A DNA stretch of 64,000 bases from contig NZ_CP113097.1 of the NCBI RefSeq assembly GCF_026625125.1, positions 4,264,001 through 4,328,000 on the forward strand. The letters run 5' to 3'. Positions 1 through 7,773 of this stretch are shown piece after piece (the stretch's first letter is position 1; each line of letters starts with the position of its first letter). This DNA comes from Pseudomonas putida. Lineage in GTDB: Bacteria; Pseudomonadota; Gammaproteobacteria; Pseudomonadales; Pseudomonadaceae. The notes under the pieces are model-generated. The model was not told the origin of the DNA. It saw nothing but the letters and a program-made list of their open reading frames with translations, and did no database searches. The translations under genes and the position numbers were made by a program.

Positions 1-1103
1 ATCAAACCGATAATGAAGTCCACGGTGCAGAGATCCAGATCAGGATAGATCGGTAGGCAGATAACCTGCTCCACCGCCTGATGCGCTACTGGCAGGTTGT
101 CGGCACTGGACGATGGGTACCCGCAGTACATCGGCAAGCCACTTATCAGGGGCTGGAAATAACGCCGCCCATGGATGTTGTGGGCGGCGAGGTGCGAGAA
201 CAGTGCATCACGGCCAAGCGCAAACTCAGGCCCTACCAGTATCGGGAAGTACGCATGATTGGCGACTGCCTCGCCCCTCCCCTCGATACAGCGAATACCC
301 GCAATACCCGCAAGGCCTTCGCGATAACGCTGGTCGATCAGCCGCCGTTTCCCCAGCGCCTCATCCAGGCCATCCAGCTGCAACATGCCAAAGGCCGCGT
401 GAATTTCGCTGAGCTTGCCGTTAGTACCGGTCAGTTCTACGGTACTTCCGTCGGGAGATAGACCGAAGTTCTTCAACTGGTCTATGCGCCGCTTGGTCTC
501 CTCGTCGCGACAGATGACAGCGCCGCCCTCGAAGGTGCTGAACACCTTGGTAGCGTGAAAGCTCAGGGTCACCAGGTCGCCGTGACGCAGCAGGCTACCG
601 TTTTCATCCTGCACACCGAAAGCATGAGCCGCGTCATAGATCACCTGCAATCCATGGTGCTCGGCAATCGCGCGTATAGCCTCGACATCACAGGGATGGC
701 CATAGCAATGTACTGGCAGGATGGCCGTGGTTTTGTCGGTGATGGCCGCTTCGATGCGTGCCGGGTCAAGGTTCAGGGTGTGCGGGTCGATATCGACGAA
801 TACTGGCGTCAAATTGTTCCATAGCAGCGAATGGGCAGTAGCAACAAAGGAGTAAGGCGTTGTGATCACCTCACCGCTGAGCCCGGCCGCTTGCAACGCT
901 GTAATCAGCGCCTGACTACCGTTGCAGAATAGCGAAATATGTTCCACGCCCAGGTAAGCGCACAACGCCGCTTCCAGTCGCTGGTGCATGGCTCCGCCAT
1001 TGGTCAGCATGCGGCTGTCCCAAATTTCCCGCAGGTATGGCAAAAAAGCCTCCAGCTCGGGCAACGCAGGCTGGGTCACGAAAACGGGTGGCCGACCAAT
1101 CAT
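1..1103 (-). CDS. DegT/DnrJ/EryC1 sugar aminotransferase (partial)
   Basis: PLP-dependent aminotransferase of the DegT/DnrJ/EryC1/StrS family, which transaminates nucleotide-activated keto-sugars for surface glycans. Translating the reverse strand from the ATG at 1103 gives 367 codons without a stop, so the C-terminus lies outside the window. Visible motifs are the cofactor pocket around Asp157-His160 (IYDAAHAFG), the Schiff-base Lys186 in SFHATKVF, and the following EGGA. The SFHATKVF-EGGA pattern resembles VioA-type enzymes that make dTDP-4-amino-4,6-dideoxyglucose; that substrate is an inference. It is followed at its 5' side by a glycosyltransferase on the same strand, which suggests a flagellin or O-antigen glycosylation locus. 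Family is certain; exact sugar is not. Confidence 0.88.
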   Translation of the reverse strand, partial: MIGRPPVFVTQPALPELEAFLPYLREIWDSRMLTNGGAMHQRLEAALCAYLGVEHISLFCNGSQALITALQAAGLSGEVITTPYSFVATAHSLLWNNLTPVFVDIDPHTLNLDPARIEAAITDKTTAILPVHCYGHPCDVEAIRAIAEHHGLQVIYDAAHAFGVQDENGSLLRHGDLVTLSFHATKVFSTFEGGAVICRDEETKRRIDQLKNFGLSPDGSTVELTGTNGKLSEIHAAFGMLQLDGLDEALGKRRLIDQRYREGLAGIAGIRCIEGRGEAVANHAYFPILVGPEFALGRDALFSHLAAHNIHGRRYFQPLISGLPMYCGYPSSSADNLPVAHQAVEQVICLPIYPDLDLCTVDFIIGL

Positions 1104-1172
1104 GAGCGGTGTTCCTGTGGCCGGCGACGGTGGCCAACCTTGTGTTGTTCAGGCGTGGTCATATGCGCAATG

Positions 1173-2486
1173 TCAAAGCGCCTTGTCGAATTCATGCCGC
1201 GCCCAGAAGTCGCGCATGATTGCCCAGCAGCGTCGGGATTCACCCTGTGCAGCGGCGCCGTAGAGCACCTGACATTGCTCGCCGTGGATGCGGAAGCTAC
1301 TCAGTGGCTGAACCAGATAAACGGTGTTGCCGCGCAGTGCCAGGTTGAGAAAAATCGCTACGTCGGAGGCCCAGGCGATGGGTTGTTCGTCTACCGACAT
1401 GAAATCCGGAGTAATGTCCAGCATGTCAGCGCGGCGGAACATGACCGTGCTTGGCTCGCCAACGAAATTGATCTGCGACTGCATCAGTGCGGTGCCCAGC
1501 GACAGGCCTTCGATCATCGCATCGTCTGCCACGGGGGCTTGGGTTGCTGCGATATCGGCTAGAGGTTCGCCATACTGGTCGATGCGCTGGCGCTTGGAGG
1601 TTACAAGCGTAACGTCTGGATGAGAGCGGAAGCTGTCGAGCATCCGTTCCACGCATTCGAGTTCCAGCAGGTCGTCGTCGTTGAGGAACTTGACGAATTC
1701 GCCACGAGCCTCTTTCAAGCAAAGTACATGGTTTAGACGGCCAATGTCTTTTCCGGCATCAGGGTTGCGCACATAACGCACGCGCGGGTCGTCCTGGCTC
1801 AGGTCGGCGCAGATCTTTTCGATCTCATCAGTCGGGCAGTCGTCGCACACCAGGATTTCCAGGTTGCGGTAAGTCTGGTTAAGCGCGCTGCCCAAGGCGT
1901 CGTATAGGTGTTCGGTTTTGTAGGTCGGCATGACAATGCTGACCAGAGGCTGGGCATCCGCCGCCAATTGACGCTGCGGCTTGCAAAATTCCAGCACTAA
2001 CTGGCCCGCCACCGAAGCGTCCAGCCCACTCAGATGCGGATCGCTGCTATTGGCTTCTGCGGTGATAGCTATCGGTTCCAGCCCTACCATCGTGCAGATC
2101 CGCGTGAGCTCCTCGGCGTCGAAGGTCCAGGTATGCTGGCGCAGGGCTTTGTTCAGCCTTTCAGCGCGACCGACGCCCGGCGCCTCAGGGCGTGTGCGGT
2201 TATTAACATAATCGTCCACCAACGCTTCCAGGTCGGCGCAGACGAGACGGATCACCCCGCCCGGCTGCAGGACTCGGCGGCATTCGTGCAGCAAGCGAAT
2301 ACCTTGATTACGCTCGAGTCGCTCCAGAAGATGAGCACTATAGATCCCAGGCACCGTGCCTTGGTCCCACGGCAAAGCCTGGCCCGGCTTCCATTGCAGA
2401 TCGGCGCCCGTGGACTCCACATCAATATTGATAAAGCCTTGGCGAGGGTGATCGGCGCAACCTAGGTTCAAATAGATGGGGAGCAT
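1173..2486 (-). CDS. Methyltransferase-like / family 2 glycosyltransferase fusion
   Basis: A two-domain protein of about 437 aa. Residues ~4-170 resemble class I SAM methyltransferases (LNLGCADHP near the N-terminus, LQPGGVIRLVCADLEAL further on). Residues ~180-430 are a GT-A family 2 glycosyltransferase (PLVSIVMPTYK at ~180, LVCDDC at ~213, and the metal/nucleotide-binding FLNDDD at ~267-272). It probably transfers a sugar, possibly the product of the adjacent DegT aminotransferase, and may also methylate it; whether the first domain is an active methyltransferase is open, since the glycine-rich loop reads LGCADHP. An upstream TTG at 2528 would add 14 residues; I chose the ATG at 2486 because the LNLG motif starts right behind it. 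The gene ends 69 nt before the aminotransferase start, so co-transcription is likely. Confidence 0.8.
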   Translation of the reverse strand: MLPIYLNLGCADHPRQGFINIDVESTGADLQWKPGQALPWDQGTVPGIYSAHLLERLERNQGIRLLHECRRVLQPGGVIRLVCADLEALVDDYVNNRTRPEAPGVGRAERLNKALRQHTWTFDAEELTRICTMVGLEPIAITAEANSSDPHLSGLDASVAGQLVLEFCKPQRQLAADAQPLVSIVMPTYKTEHLYDALGSALNQTYRNLEILVCDDCPTDEIEKICADLSQDDPRVRYVRNPDAGKDIGRLNHVLCLKEARGEFVKFLNDDDLLELECVERMLDSFRSHPDVTLVTSKRQRIDQYGEPLADIAATQAPVADDAMIEGLSLGTALMQSQINFVGEPSTVMFRRADMLDITPDFMSVDEQPIAWASDVAIFLNLALRGNTVYLVQPLSSFRIHGEQCQVLYGAAAQGESRRCWAIMRDFWARHEFDKAL

Positions 2487-2719
2487 GGTACTCGCTTCGA
2501 AGGGGTCAACAAGGGCGTAGTGCAGCAACCCAGTTATCGGCCGTGCTCTTCAAATCATGACCGTTGGTTCCGGGACATTATGCAACAGGAGTAGCCCCAA
2601 ATCGAGAAACCCAATCAGCACCGCGCAACAGGCGCAATACAGCAACGTGATCGGACATTTCTTCAATTGACGTCAGTACGCCGTATAATTCTGCCCCCGC
2701 AATCCGATGATGCTTTCTC

Positions 2720-3691
2720 ATGAAGAAACTGCTGTACGTCTTTACCCTCGCCCTCTCTGTCATCCCCGCCGCCTTCGCCAACCCCCCCGCAACGTTTACC
2801 GAAGCCAAGGTTGTCGCCAAACAGAAAATCTACCTCGACCAGGCCGACAGCCCCATGGGCGAGCTGTACTGTGGCTGCAAATGGAAGTGGGTCGGCAAGT
2901 CCGGTGGCCGTGTCGATGCCAAGTCCTGCGGTTACGAAACCCGCAAAGTGCAAACCCGCGCCGAACGTACCGAATGGGAGCACATCGTGCCGGCCTGGAC
3001 GTTTGGCCACCAGCGCAAATGCTGGCAGAACGGTGGTCGTGAGCATTGCGTCAATGAAGACCCGACCTTCCGCGCCATGGAGGCGGACCTGTTCAACCTT
3101 TACCCGTCTGTGGGTGAAGTGAACGGTGACCGCAGCAATTTCAACTACGGCATGGTTTCCGGCGTTGAGCGCCAGTATGGACAGTGCACCACCAAGGTCG
3201 ACTTCCAGCAAAAAACCGCCGAGCCGCGTGACGAAGTCAAAGGCCTGGTTGCGCGTACCACGTTCTACATGTTCGACCGGTACAAGTTGAGCATGTCGCG
3301 CCAGCAGCAGCAGGTGCTCATGGCCTGGGATAAACAGCACCCGGTGTCGGCATGGGAAAAGCAGCGCAATCAGCGCATCGCCGCGATCATGGGGCACTCG
3401 AACCCCTTCGTCACCGGCGAGCGCACATGGACGCTGGGCTACAAGCCTGTTGGGGCGATGGACGTGGTAGCTTCGGCTCCCGCTAAAACGGCTGCGAGAG
3501 ATGTCGGCAAGCCGACCCTGGCGAATGCGCCAGCTGACGGTGCGATCATTGGCAACCGTAACAGTCACGTGTACCACCTGGCCAGCGGTTGCCCCAGCTA
3601 CAGCCAAGTCGCTCAGAAAAACCAGGTAGCCTTTGGCAGTGAAGCAGAAGCGCAGCGTGCAGGTTACCGCAAGGCAGGGAACTGCAAGTAG
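2720..3691 (+). CDS. endA: Secreted endonuclease I (EndA family)
   Basis: Periplasmic or secreted DNase/RNase of the endonuclease I family, 323 aa. Residues 1-20 are a signal peptide ending AAFA. The nuclease core includes EWEHIVP (85-91, general-base region His88), an EDP motif, DLFNLYPSVGEVNGDRSN (123-140) and several cysteine pairs, all usual for EndA/Vvn enzymes. After the core (to ~235) a low-complexity linker leads to a C-terminal module of about 50 aa with GNRNSHVYHL, one Cys in SGCPSY and a final GNCK, resembling the small metal-binding Ada-like domain seen on some secreted nucleases. A TATAAT lies at 2684-2689, but the upstream TTGACG is only 11 nt away, so the promoter is not clear. 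Likely role is degrading external DNA for nutrients or in biofilm. Confidence 0.87.
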   Translation: MKKLLYVFTLALSVIPAAFANPPATFTEAKVVAKQKIYLDQADSPMGELYCGCKWKWVGKSGGRVDAKSCGYETRKVQTRAERTEWEHIVPAWTFGHQRKCWQNGGREHCVNEDPTFRAMEADLFNLYPSVGEVNGDRSNFNYGMVSGVERQYGQCTTKVDFQQKTAEPRDEVKGLVARTTFYMFDRYKLSMSRQQQQVLMAWDKQHPVSAWEKQRNQRIAAIMGHSNPFVTGERTWTLGYKPVGAMDVVASAPAKTAARDVGKPTLANAPADGAIIGNRNSHVYHLASGCPSYSQVAQKNQVAFGSEAEAQRAGYRKAGNCK

Positions 3692-3713
3692 GCGTATGGA
3701 GCGAGAGAAGATA

Positions 3714-3790
3714 TGGCGTCCCAGGCAGGATTTGAACCTGCAACCTTCCCCTTAGGAGGGGGATGCTCTATCCAATTGAGCTACTGAGAC
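3714..3790 (-). tRNA. tRNA-Arg (anticodon CCT)
   Basis: The reverse strand folds into a 77-nt cloverleaf. The acceptor GTCTCAG pairs with CTGGGAC, the anticodon stem TCCCC/GGGGA encloses the loop CTCCTAA, and the T loop is TTCAAAT. The 3' CCA is encoded. The anticodon CCT reads the rare AGG codon. Its 3' end faces the endA and glycosylation side. Genes of this type are frequent island attachment sites, but I saw no second copy of the 3' end in the window. Confidence 0.97.
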
Positions 3791-3903
3791 ACGAGAACCG
3801 GCAGCGAACGCTGCACAGCTGGACGGCGAGCATGTTAACCAGCGGGCAGCCGTTTGTCATGCATCTATCGGGCTTTTTGCACGTAGGGTTTTTCGGAGGC
3901 TTG

Positions 3904-4491
3904 TCAAACGGGCACCCCGTGCTGACGCAACAGGTCCATCAAGGTGCTGACCGCCGCGGCCAGTGACCCTGAGTTGTCCAGCACATGCACGCGGGGATCG
4001 GGGCAGGACTGGAGCCTGGCGCTGCGCGCCAGGCGCTGATCGATCTCTTGCGCTGCCTCCCTGCCCCGGGCAACCAGGCGCGCGCGCAACACCGCTGGGT
4101 CAACCTCCAGGCGCACTGCCAGCAGGCTGGGGTAGCGCCTGCACGCCTCGGGCAGATAGCCACGGGAACCGTTGACCAGCACCGATCGCCCTTGCGCGAG
4201 CCAAATGTCCACTTGCTTGGGTATGCCGTACTCCAGGCCGTTGGCTTGCCAATGCATGGCAAACTCGCCTGCCGCACGCATCGCTTCGAAGCGCTGTGGC
4301 GTGACGCTCTGCGCCGCCTCACCTGCGGCCTCTGCAGAGCGTGTGATCACTCGCCGGGCGATTTCCACACCGGCGGCAGCCAGGTATGAGCGAGCGGCCT
4401 CGATCAGAGAATCTTTTCCCGAACCGGAAGGGCCTATCAAATAAATCAGGCGACCCGAGGCTTTATCGTGGGAGCTTGCGTCATGTTGCAT
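3904..4491 (-). CDS. phnN: Ribose 1,5-bisphosphate phosphokinase PhnN
   Basis: ATP-dependent kinase that phosphorylates ribose 1,5-bisphosphate to PRPP, normally within phosphonate (C-P lyase) breakdown. The 195-aa product carries a guanylate-kinase-like Walker A motif, GPSGSGKDS (20-28), then RRVITR, a WQANGLEYGIP substrate segment and the VLVNGSRGYLPEA motif typical of PhnN. A GTG six bases upstream (4497) is an alternative start; neither has a strong Shine-Dalgarno sequence. No other phn gene lies nearby, so here it may serve as an independent PRPP source. It is preceded by an AT-richer intergenic region and followed by tRNA-Arg(CCT). Confidence 0.9.
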   Translation of the reverse strand: MQHDASSHDKASGRLIYLIGPSGSGKDSLIEAARSYLAAAGVEIARRVITRSAEAAGEAAQSVTPQRFEAMRAAGEFAMHWQANGLEYGIPKQVDIWLAQGRSVLVNGSRGYLPEACRRYPSLLAVRLEVDPAVLRARLVARGREAAQEIDQRLARSARLQSCPDPRVHVLDNSGSLAAAVSTLMDLLRQHGVPV

Positions 4492-4497
4492 AGCCAC

Positions 4498-4835
4498 TAT
4501 GCTCTATGGAAGGAAACCTGCGCATTTTAAGGGTTTTCTCTACCCTTTGCCGCGTTTTACGGGTTTTTGACGACAGAGGGCTGACGGTAAGGCGATCCTG
4601 GAAATGCAAAACTTTTCCAACCAGTACTCATTTCTGATAATTGGTACTGGCAAAAAGCCTTTACCGAGATCACTATTTGTCACAGAATTGACGCCAAGGA
4701 AACGGCGACCTTGAGGCAAGATGAGCACCAAATTTTCCAGGCGGTTGAACATTTTGTCGTCGCCACGGTCGTACCAGCATCCCGTGCGGCCAATTTGTGA
4801 ACCGCTTCCCCTGAACCAAAAACCGGTTAATTTAT
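4498..4835. other. Intergenic region upstream of amrZ and phnN
   Basis: 338 bp without a convincing gene, noticeably AT-richer than its surroundings, serving as the control region for both divergent genes. It holds a 7-bp inverted repeat CCAGTAC/GTACTGG (4621-4627 and 4644-4650), directly followed by TGGCAAAAAGCC (4648-4659), which resembles the core of reported AmrZ operators. AAACTT (4609-4614) and TCTGA (4633-4637) resemble an AlgU/sigma-22 promoter, but the 18-nt spacer is one or two longer than usual. A leftward open frame at 4540-4845 has no recognisable features and overlaps the amrZ start. Confidence 0.5.
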
Positions 4836-5162
4836 ATGCGCCCAATGAAACAGGCTATTTATTCGAGCCGCACCGCTGACAAGTTTGTCGTCCGCCTGCC
4901 AGACGGAATGCGTGAGCGCATTGCCGAGGTAGCGCGCAATCATCACCGCAGCATGAACTCCGAGATCATCGCACGCCTGGAGCAGAGTCTTATCCAGGAA
5001 GGTGCGCTGGGCGACGAGCTGAGCATGCGCCTGGACAGCCCGGAACTGTCCCTGCATGAGCGCGAGTTGCTGCAACGCTTCCGCCAGTTGTCCCACCGAC
5101 AGCAGAACGCGCTGGTCGCCCTCATCGCTCACGATGTGGAAATGGCAGCCGACGCCTCCTGA
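4836..5162 (+). CDS. amrZ: Ribbon-helix-helix regulator AmrZ
   Basis: Arc-family transcription factor (formerly AlgZ) that controls alginate, motility, c-di-GMP and biofilm genes in Pseudomonas. At 108 aa it matches the P. aeruginosa protein in length and closely in recalled sequence. A flexible N-terminal arm precedes the DNA-binding ribbon [10 protein letters not shown] (16-25), followed by the two helices through [12 protein letters not shown] (41-52). The C-terminal tetramerisation domain contains [21 protein letters not shown]. The gene stands alone, with a strong terminator 20 nt downstream. Autoregulation is known for AmrZ, and a possible site lies upstream. Confidence 0.95.
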   Translation: MRPMKQAIYSSRTADKFVVRLPDGMRERIAEVARNHHRSMNSEIIARLEQSLIQEGALGDELSMRLDSPELSLHERELLQRFRQLSHRQQNALVALIAHDVEMAADAS

Positions 5163-5181
5163 GGCGCGCAGCAAAAATAAG

Positions 5182-5209
5182 AAAGCCAGCGTAAGCTGGC
5201 TTTTTTTTT
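5182..5209 (+). terminator. Rho-independent terminator of amrZ
   Basis: A perfect stem AAGCCAGC/GCTGGCTT with a GTAA loop is followed by nine T residues. On the reverse strand the same hairpin is followed by a T-rich stretch, so it probably also ends mgtE transcripts. Confidence 0.93.
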
Positions 5210-5311
5210 GGGTTGTTCACTGGTCGGTGGTGATCCGGCCGGGCACATGCCTTGATCGCCCTGGCGGCCCGGGTATCCAGCGCCGCGCGGGCGGCACTTA
5301 CACCTGCACCA

Positions 5312-6754
5312 TCACAGCAGGAACAGCGTAGCCAGCCCCAGGAAGATGAAGAAGCCACCACTGTCGGTCACGGCCGTGATCATCACGCTGGACCCCATGG
5401 CAGGGTCGCGCCCCAGGCGCGTCAGGGTCATCGGGATCAATACCCCCATGAGCGCTGCGAGCAACAGGTTCAATGTCATGGCCGCAGTCATGACCAACCC
5501 CAGTGACCAGCTGTCGTACAGCCAGAACGCCACAGCACCGATCACCCCACCCCAAATCAGGCCATTGAGCAGCGACACCGCCAGCTCTTTGCGCATAAGG
5601 CGGCTGGTATTGCCTGGCGACACTTGGTCCAACGCCATGGCGCGAACGATCATGGTAATGGTCTGGTTGCCGGAGTTGCCGCCAATACCCGCCACGATCG
5701 GCATCAGTGCCGCCAGGGCCACGAGCTTCTCGATCGAGCCCTCGAACAGGCCGATCACCCGCGAGGCCAGAAACGCAGTTATCAGGTTGATCGCCAGCCA
5801 GGCCCAACGGTTGCGCAATGAACGCCAGACCGAGGCGAAGATGTCTTCCTCCTCGCGCAGACCCGCCATGTTGAGCACTTCGCTCTCGCTCTCTTCACGA
5901 ATCAGGTCGACCATCTCATCGATGGTCAAACGGCCGATCAGGCGGTCGCTCTTGTCCACAACTGGCGCCGAAACCAGGTCGTAACGCTCGAAAGCCTGCG
6001 CAGCGTCGTAGGCATCTTCGTCGGGGTGGAAGGACACCGGATCAACCGCCATGACCTCCGCGACCTTCTTGTCCGGGTCGTTGACCAGCAGGCGCTTGAT
6101 CGGCAACACACCTTTGAGGATGCCGTCGTAGTCGACCACGAAGAGTTTGTCAGTGTGGTTGGGCAGCTCTTTAAGGCGGCGCAGGTAACGCAGAACCACT
6201 TCCAGGCTGACGTCTTCACGGATGGTCACCATCTCGAAGTCCATCAGCGCACCGACCTGCTCCTCGTCGTAGCTCAACGCCGAGCGTACACGCTCACGCT
6301 GTTGGGCATCGAGGCTTTCCATGAGCTCATGGACGACATCACGCGGCAATTCCGGCGCCAGGTCCGCCAGCTCGTCGGCGTCCATTTCCTTGGCCGCAGC
6401 GAGGATCTCGTGATCGTCCATGTCGGCGATCAGCGATTGACGAACCGAGTCGGAAACCTCAAGCAAGATGTCGCCGTCACGGTCCGAGCGCACCAGCTGC
6501 CAGACCGTCAGGCGGTCTTCCAGGGGCAAAGCTTCGAGGATATAGGCGATATCTGCGGGGTGCAGGTCGTCGAGCTTACGCTGCAACTCGACGAGGTTTT
6601 GACGGTGGACGAGGTTTTCCACCAGGTCGTGGTGATGACCTTCCTGACGATGGGTCAGGTCTTCAACGACGCGCTGACGCTGCAACAGTTCGACCACCTG
6701 GGCCAGGCGATCCTGCAGGCTCTCTTGCGCTTTCTTTACTTCTACTTCAGTCAT
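5312..6754 (-). CDS. mgtE: Magnesium transporter MgtE
   Basis: Inner-membrane Mg2+ channel, 480 aa. An N-terminal superhelical domain (~20-130) carries DLHPADIAYILEALP. It is followed by two CBS domains (~135-260) that sense intracellular Mg2+ and gate the pore. The C-terminal membrane domain has five predicted helices, beginning at WAWLAINLITAFLAS, with the pore signature PIVAGIGGNSGNQ. The open frame extends ten residues upstream, but the ATG at 6754 has a GGAG ribosome site about 8 nt before it and fits the family start. It is transcribed alone toward the amrZ terminator. I saw no recognisable M-box in its leader. Confidence 0.94.
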   Translation of the reverse strand: MTEVEVKKAQESLQDRLAQVVELLQRQRVVEDLTHRQEGHHHDLVENLVHRQNLVELQRKLDDLHPADIAYILEALPLEDRLTVWQLVRSDRDGDILLEVSDSVRQSLIADMDDHEILAAAKEMDADELADLAPELPRDVVHELMESLDAQQRERVRSALSYDEEQVGALMDFEMVTIREDVSLEVVLRYLRRLKELPNHTDKLFVVDYDGILKGVLPIKRLLVNDPDKKVAEVMAVDPVSFHPDEDAYDAAQAFERYDLVSAPVVDKSDRLIGRLTIDEMVDLIREESESEVLNMAGLREEEDIFASVWRSLRNRWAWLAINLITAFLASRVIGLFEGSIEKLVALAALMPIVAGIGGNSGNQTITMIVRAMALDQVSPGNTSRLMRKELAVSLLNGLIWGGVIGAVAFWLYDSWSLGLVMTAAMTLNLLLAALMGVLIPMTLTRLGRDPAMGSSVMITAVTDSGGFFIFLGLATLFLL

Positions 6755-7093
6755 AGGCGAACTCCACTCCCAGCAGCGGAGCACGCCGGGGGAATCAATC
6801 GGTCAGATCAGGCTGTAAGAATCTTGTTAACGAGTAACTACTGGGTAAGTCCATGGTGGTATTCCACAAGCCCCGGCGGGGCTGACGGGCGCAATCATAC
6901 ACTGCCTAAGCTGTCAGATCGCTTAAATTTTTGGCCAGAACAATCGTTTGCGCGATAAAGCTATGACAACGCTCGAAGCCATGTGTGCGACGGCACGAGC
7001 CAGCGAAAAAACACATGCGGCGCAAAGAAGTGTCGGGCGGGTTGATTTTCAGTCTAGCGGGCATCACTGATAAATCAGTGAACGGCGGAAGAC
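6755..7093. other. Intergenic region between mgtE and the tRNA-Arg cluster
   Basis: 339 bp without a gene. It contains the mgtE 5' leader, with a short GC hairpin (AGCCCC/GGGGCT near 6870-6885 on the reverse strand). No known riboswitch fold is recognisable by eye. Confidence 0.5.
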
Positions 7094-7120
7094 AAAAAGC
7101 CCGCTCAATTGAGCGGGCTT
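7094..7120 (-). terminator. Terminator of the tRNA-Ser/tRNA-Arg transcript
   Basis: Stem AAGCCCGCTC/GAGCGGGCTT with an AATT loop. On the reverse strand it ends in a run of five T residues, just downstream of the last tRNA-Arg copy. Confidence 0.9.
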
Positions 7121-7129
7121 CTTGATATG

Positions 7130-7206
7130 TGGCGGACTCAGGAGGATTCGAACCTCCGACCGCTCGGTTCGTAGCCGAGTACTCTATCCAGCTGAGCTAT
7201 GAGTCC
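7130..7206 (-). tRNA. tRNA-Arg (anticodon ACG), copy 3
   Basis: 77-nt cloverleaf on the reverse strand. The acceptor GGACTCA pairs with TGAGTCC, the anticodon stem is CTCGG/CCGAG with loop CTACGAA, the T loop is TTCGAAT and CCA is encoded. The first anticodon base is expected to become inosine and read CGU, CGC and CGA. It appears identical to the two copies upstream of it and is last in transcription order. Confidence 0.97.
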
Positions 7207-7278
7207 GTGGTTGGTAGTTTTAGGCCAGATTACCACTGGCTGACTGAAGCCGCTTTTCAAGCAGAGCCACTTCAAAAG

Positions 7279-7355
7279 TGGCGGACTCAGGAGGATTCGA
7301 ACCTCCGACCGCTCGGTTCGTAGCCGAGTACTCTATCCAGCTGAGCTATGAGTCC
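7279..7355 (-). tRNA. tRNA-Arg (anticodon ACG), copy 2
   Basis: Same 77-nt sequence as its neighbours, including the encoded CCA and the CTACGAA anticodon loop. It starts exactly 149 bp from each flanking copy, which indicates tandem duplication of gene plus spacer. Confidence 0.97.
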
Positions 7356-7427
7356 GTAGTTGGTAGTTTTAGACCAGATTACCACTGGTTGCTTGAAGCA
7401 GCTTTGTAAGCAAAGCCACTTCAAAAG

Positions 7428-7504
7428 TGGCGGACTCAGGAGGATTCGAACCTCCGACCGCTCGGTTCGTAGCCGAGTACTCTATCCAGCTGAGCTATGA
7501 GTCC
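7428..7504 (-). tRNA. tRNA-Arg (anticodon ACG), copy 1
   Basis: First tRNA-Arg(ACG) after tRNA-Ser in transcription order. The 77-nt sequence appears identical to the other two copies, with the CCA encoded. Confidence 0.97.
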
Positions 7505-7610
7505 GTATCTTGCCGCGCATTATAGGTCGCTGAAACATTTTTGCAAGAACTTTTTCGTTTAAATTCAACGACTTAGCGTTCTTACCGATTACAGCGCCCT
7601 AAGCGAATAA

Positions 7611-7701
7611 TGGCGGTGAAGGGGGGATTCGAACCCCCGATACCCTTATGAGGTATACTCCCTTAGCAGGGGAGCGCCTTCGGCCACTCGGCCACCTCAC
7701 C
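7611..7701 (-). tRNA. tRNA-Ser (anticodon GCT)
   Basis: 91-nt class II tRNA on the reverse strand. The acceptor GGTGAGG pairs with CTTCACC allowing a G-T pair, the anticodon stem is CTCCC/GGGAG with loop CTGCTAA, and a long variable arm (TATACC/GGTATC) follows. CCA is encoded. It reads AGC and AGU and probably shares a transcript with the three tRNA-Arg genes. The placement next to rsmA is conserved in Pseudomonas. Confidence 0.97.
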
Positions 7702-7773
7702 GCAACACGAGGCGAATATTAAACAGGCTCTTCCTCGTTTGCAACCCTTTTTTTGAAAAAAACTTCAAAAAAA

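Larger units (their letters stand above)
7130..7504. repeat. Tandem 149-bp duplication (tRNA-Arg plus spacer)
   Basis: Three tRNA-Arg genes alternate with two 72-bp spacers (7207-7278 and 7356-7427). The spacers share most bases (TTGGTAGTTTTAG, CCAGATTACCACTGG, GCCACTTCAAAAG) but differ at scattered positions, while the tRNA genes themselves appear identical. This fits an older duplication with the genes kept alike by selection or gene conversion. Confidence 0.9.

Noticed and set aside
4540..4845. 101-aa leftward frame upstream of amrZ
   Set aside because: It overlaps the amrZ start, lacks a ribosome site and has no recognisable protein features; better explained as a control region.
6755..7093. 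Mg2+ riboswitch (M-box) ahead of mgtE
   Set aside because: The leader shows only a small GC hairpin; no multi-stem M-box pattern could be recognised.
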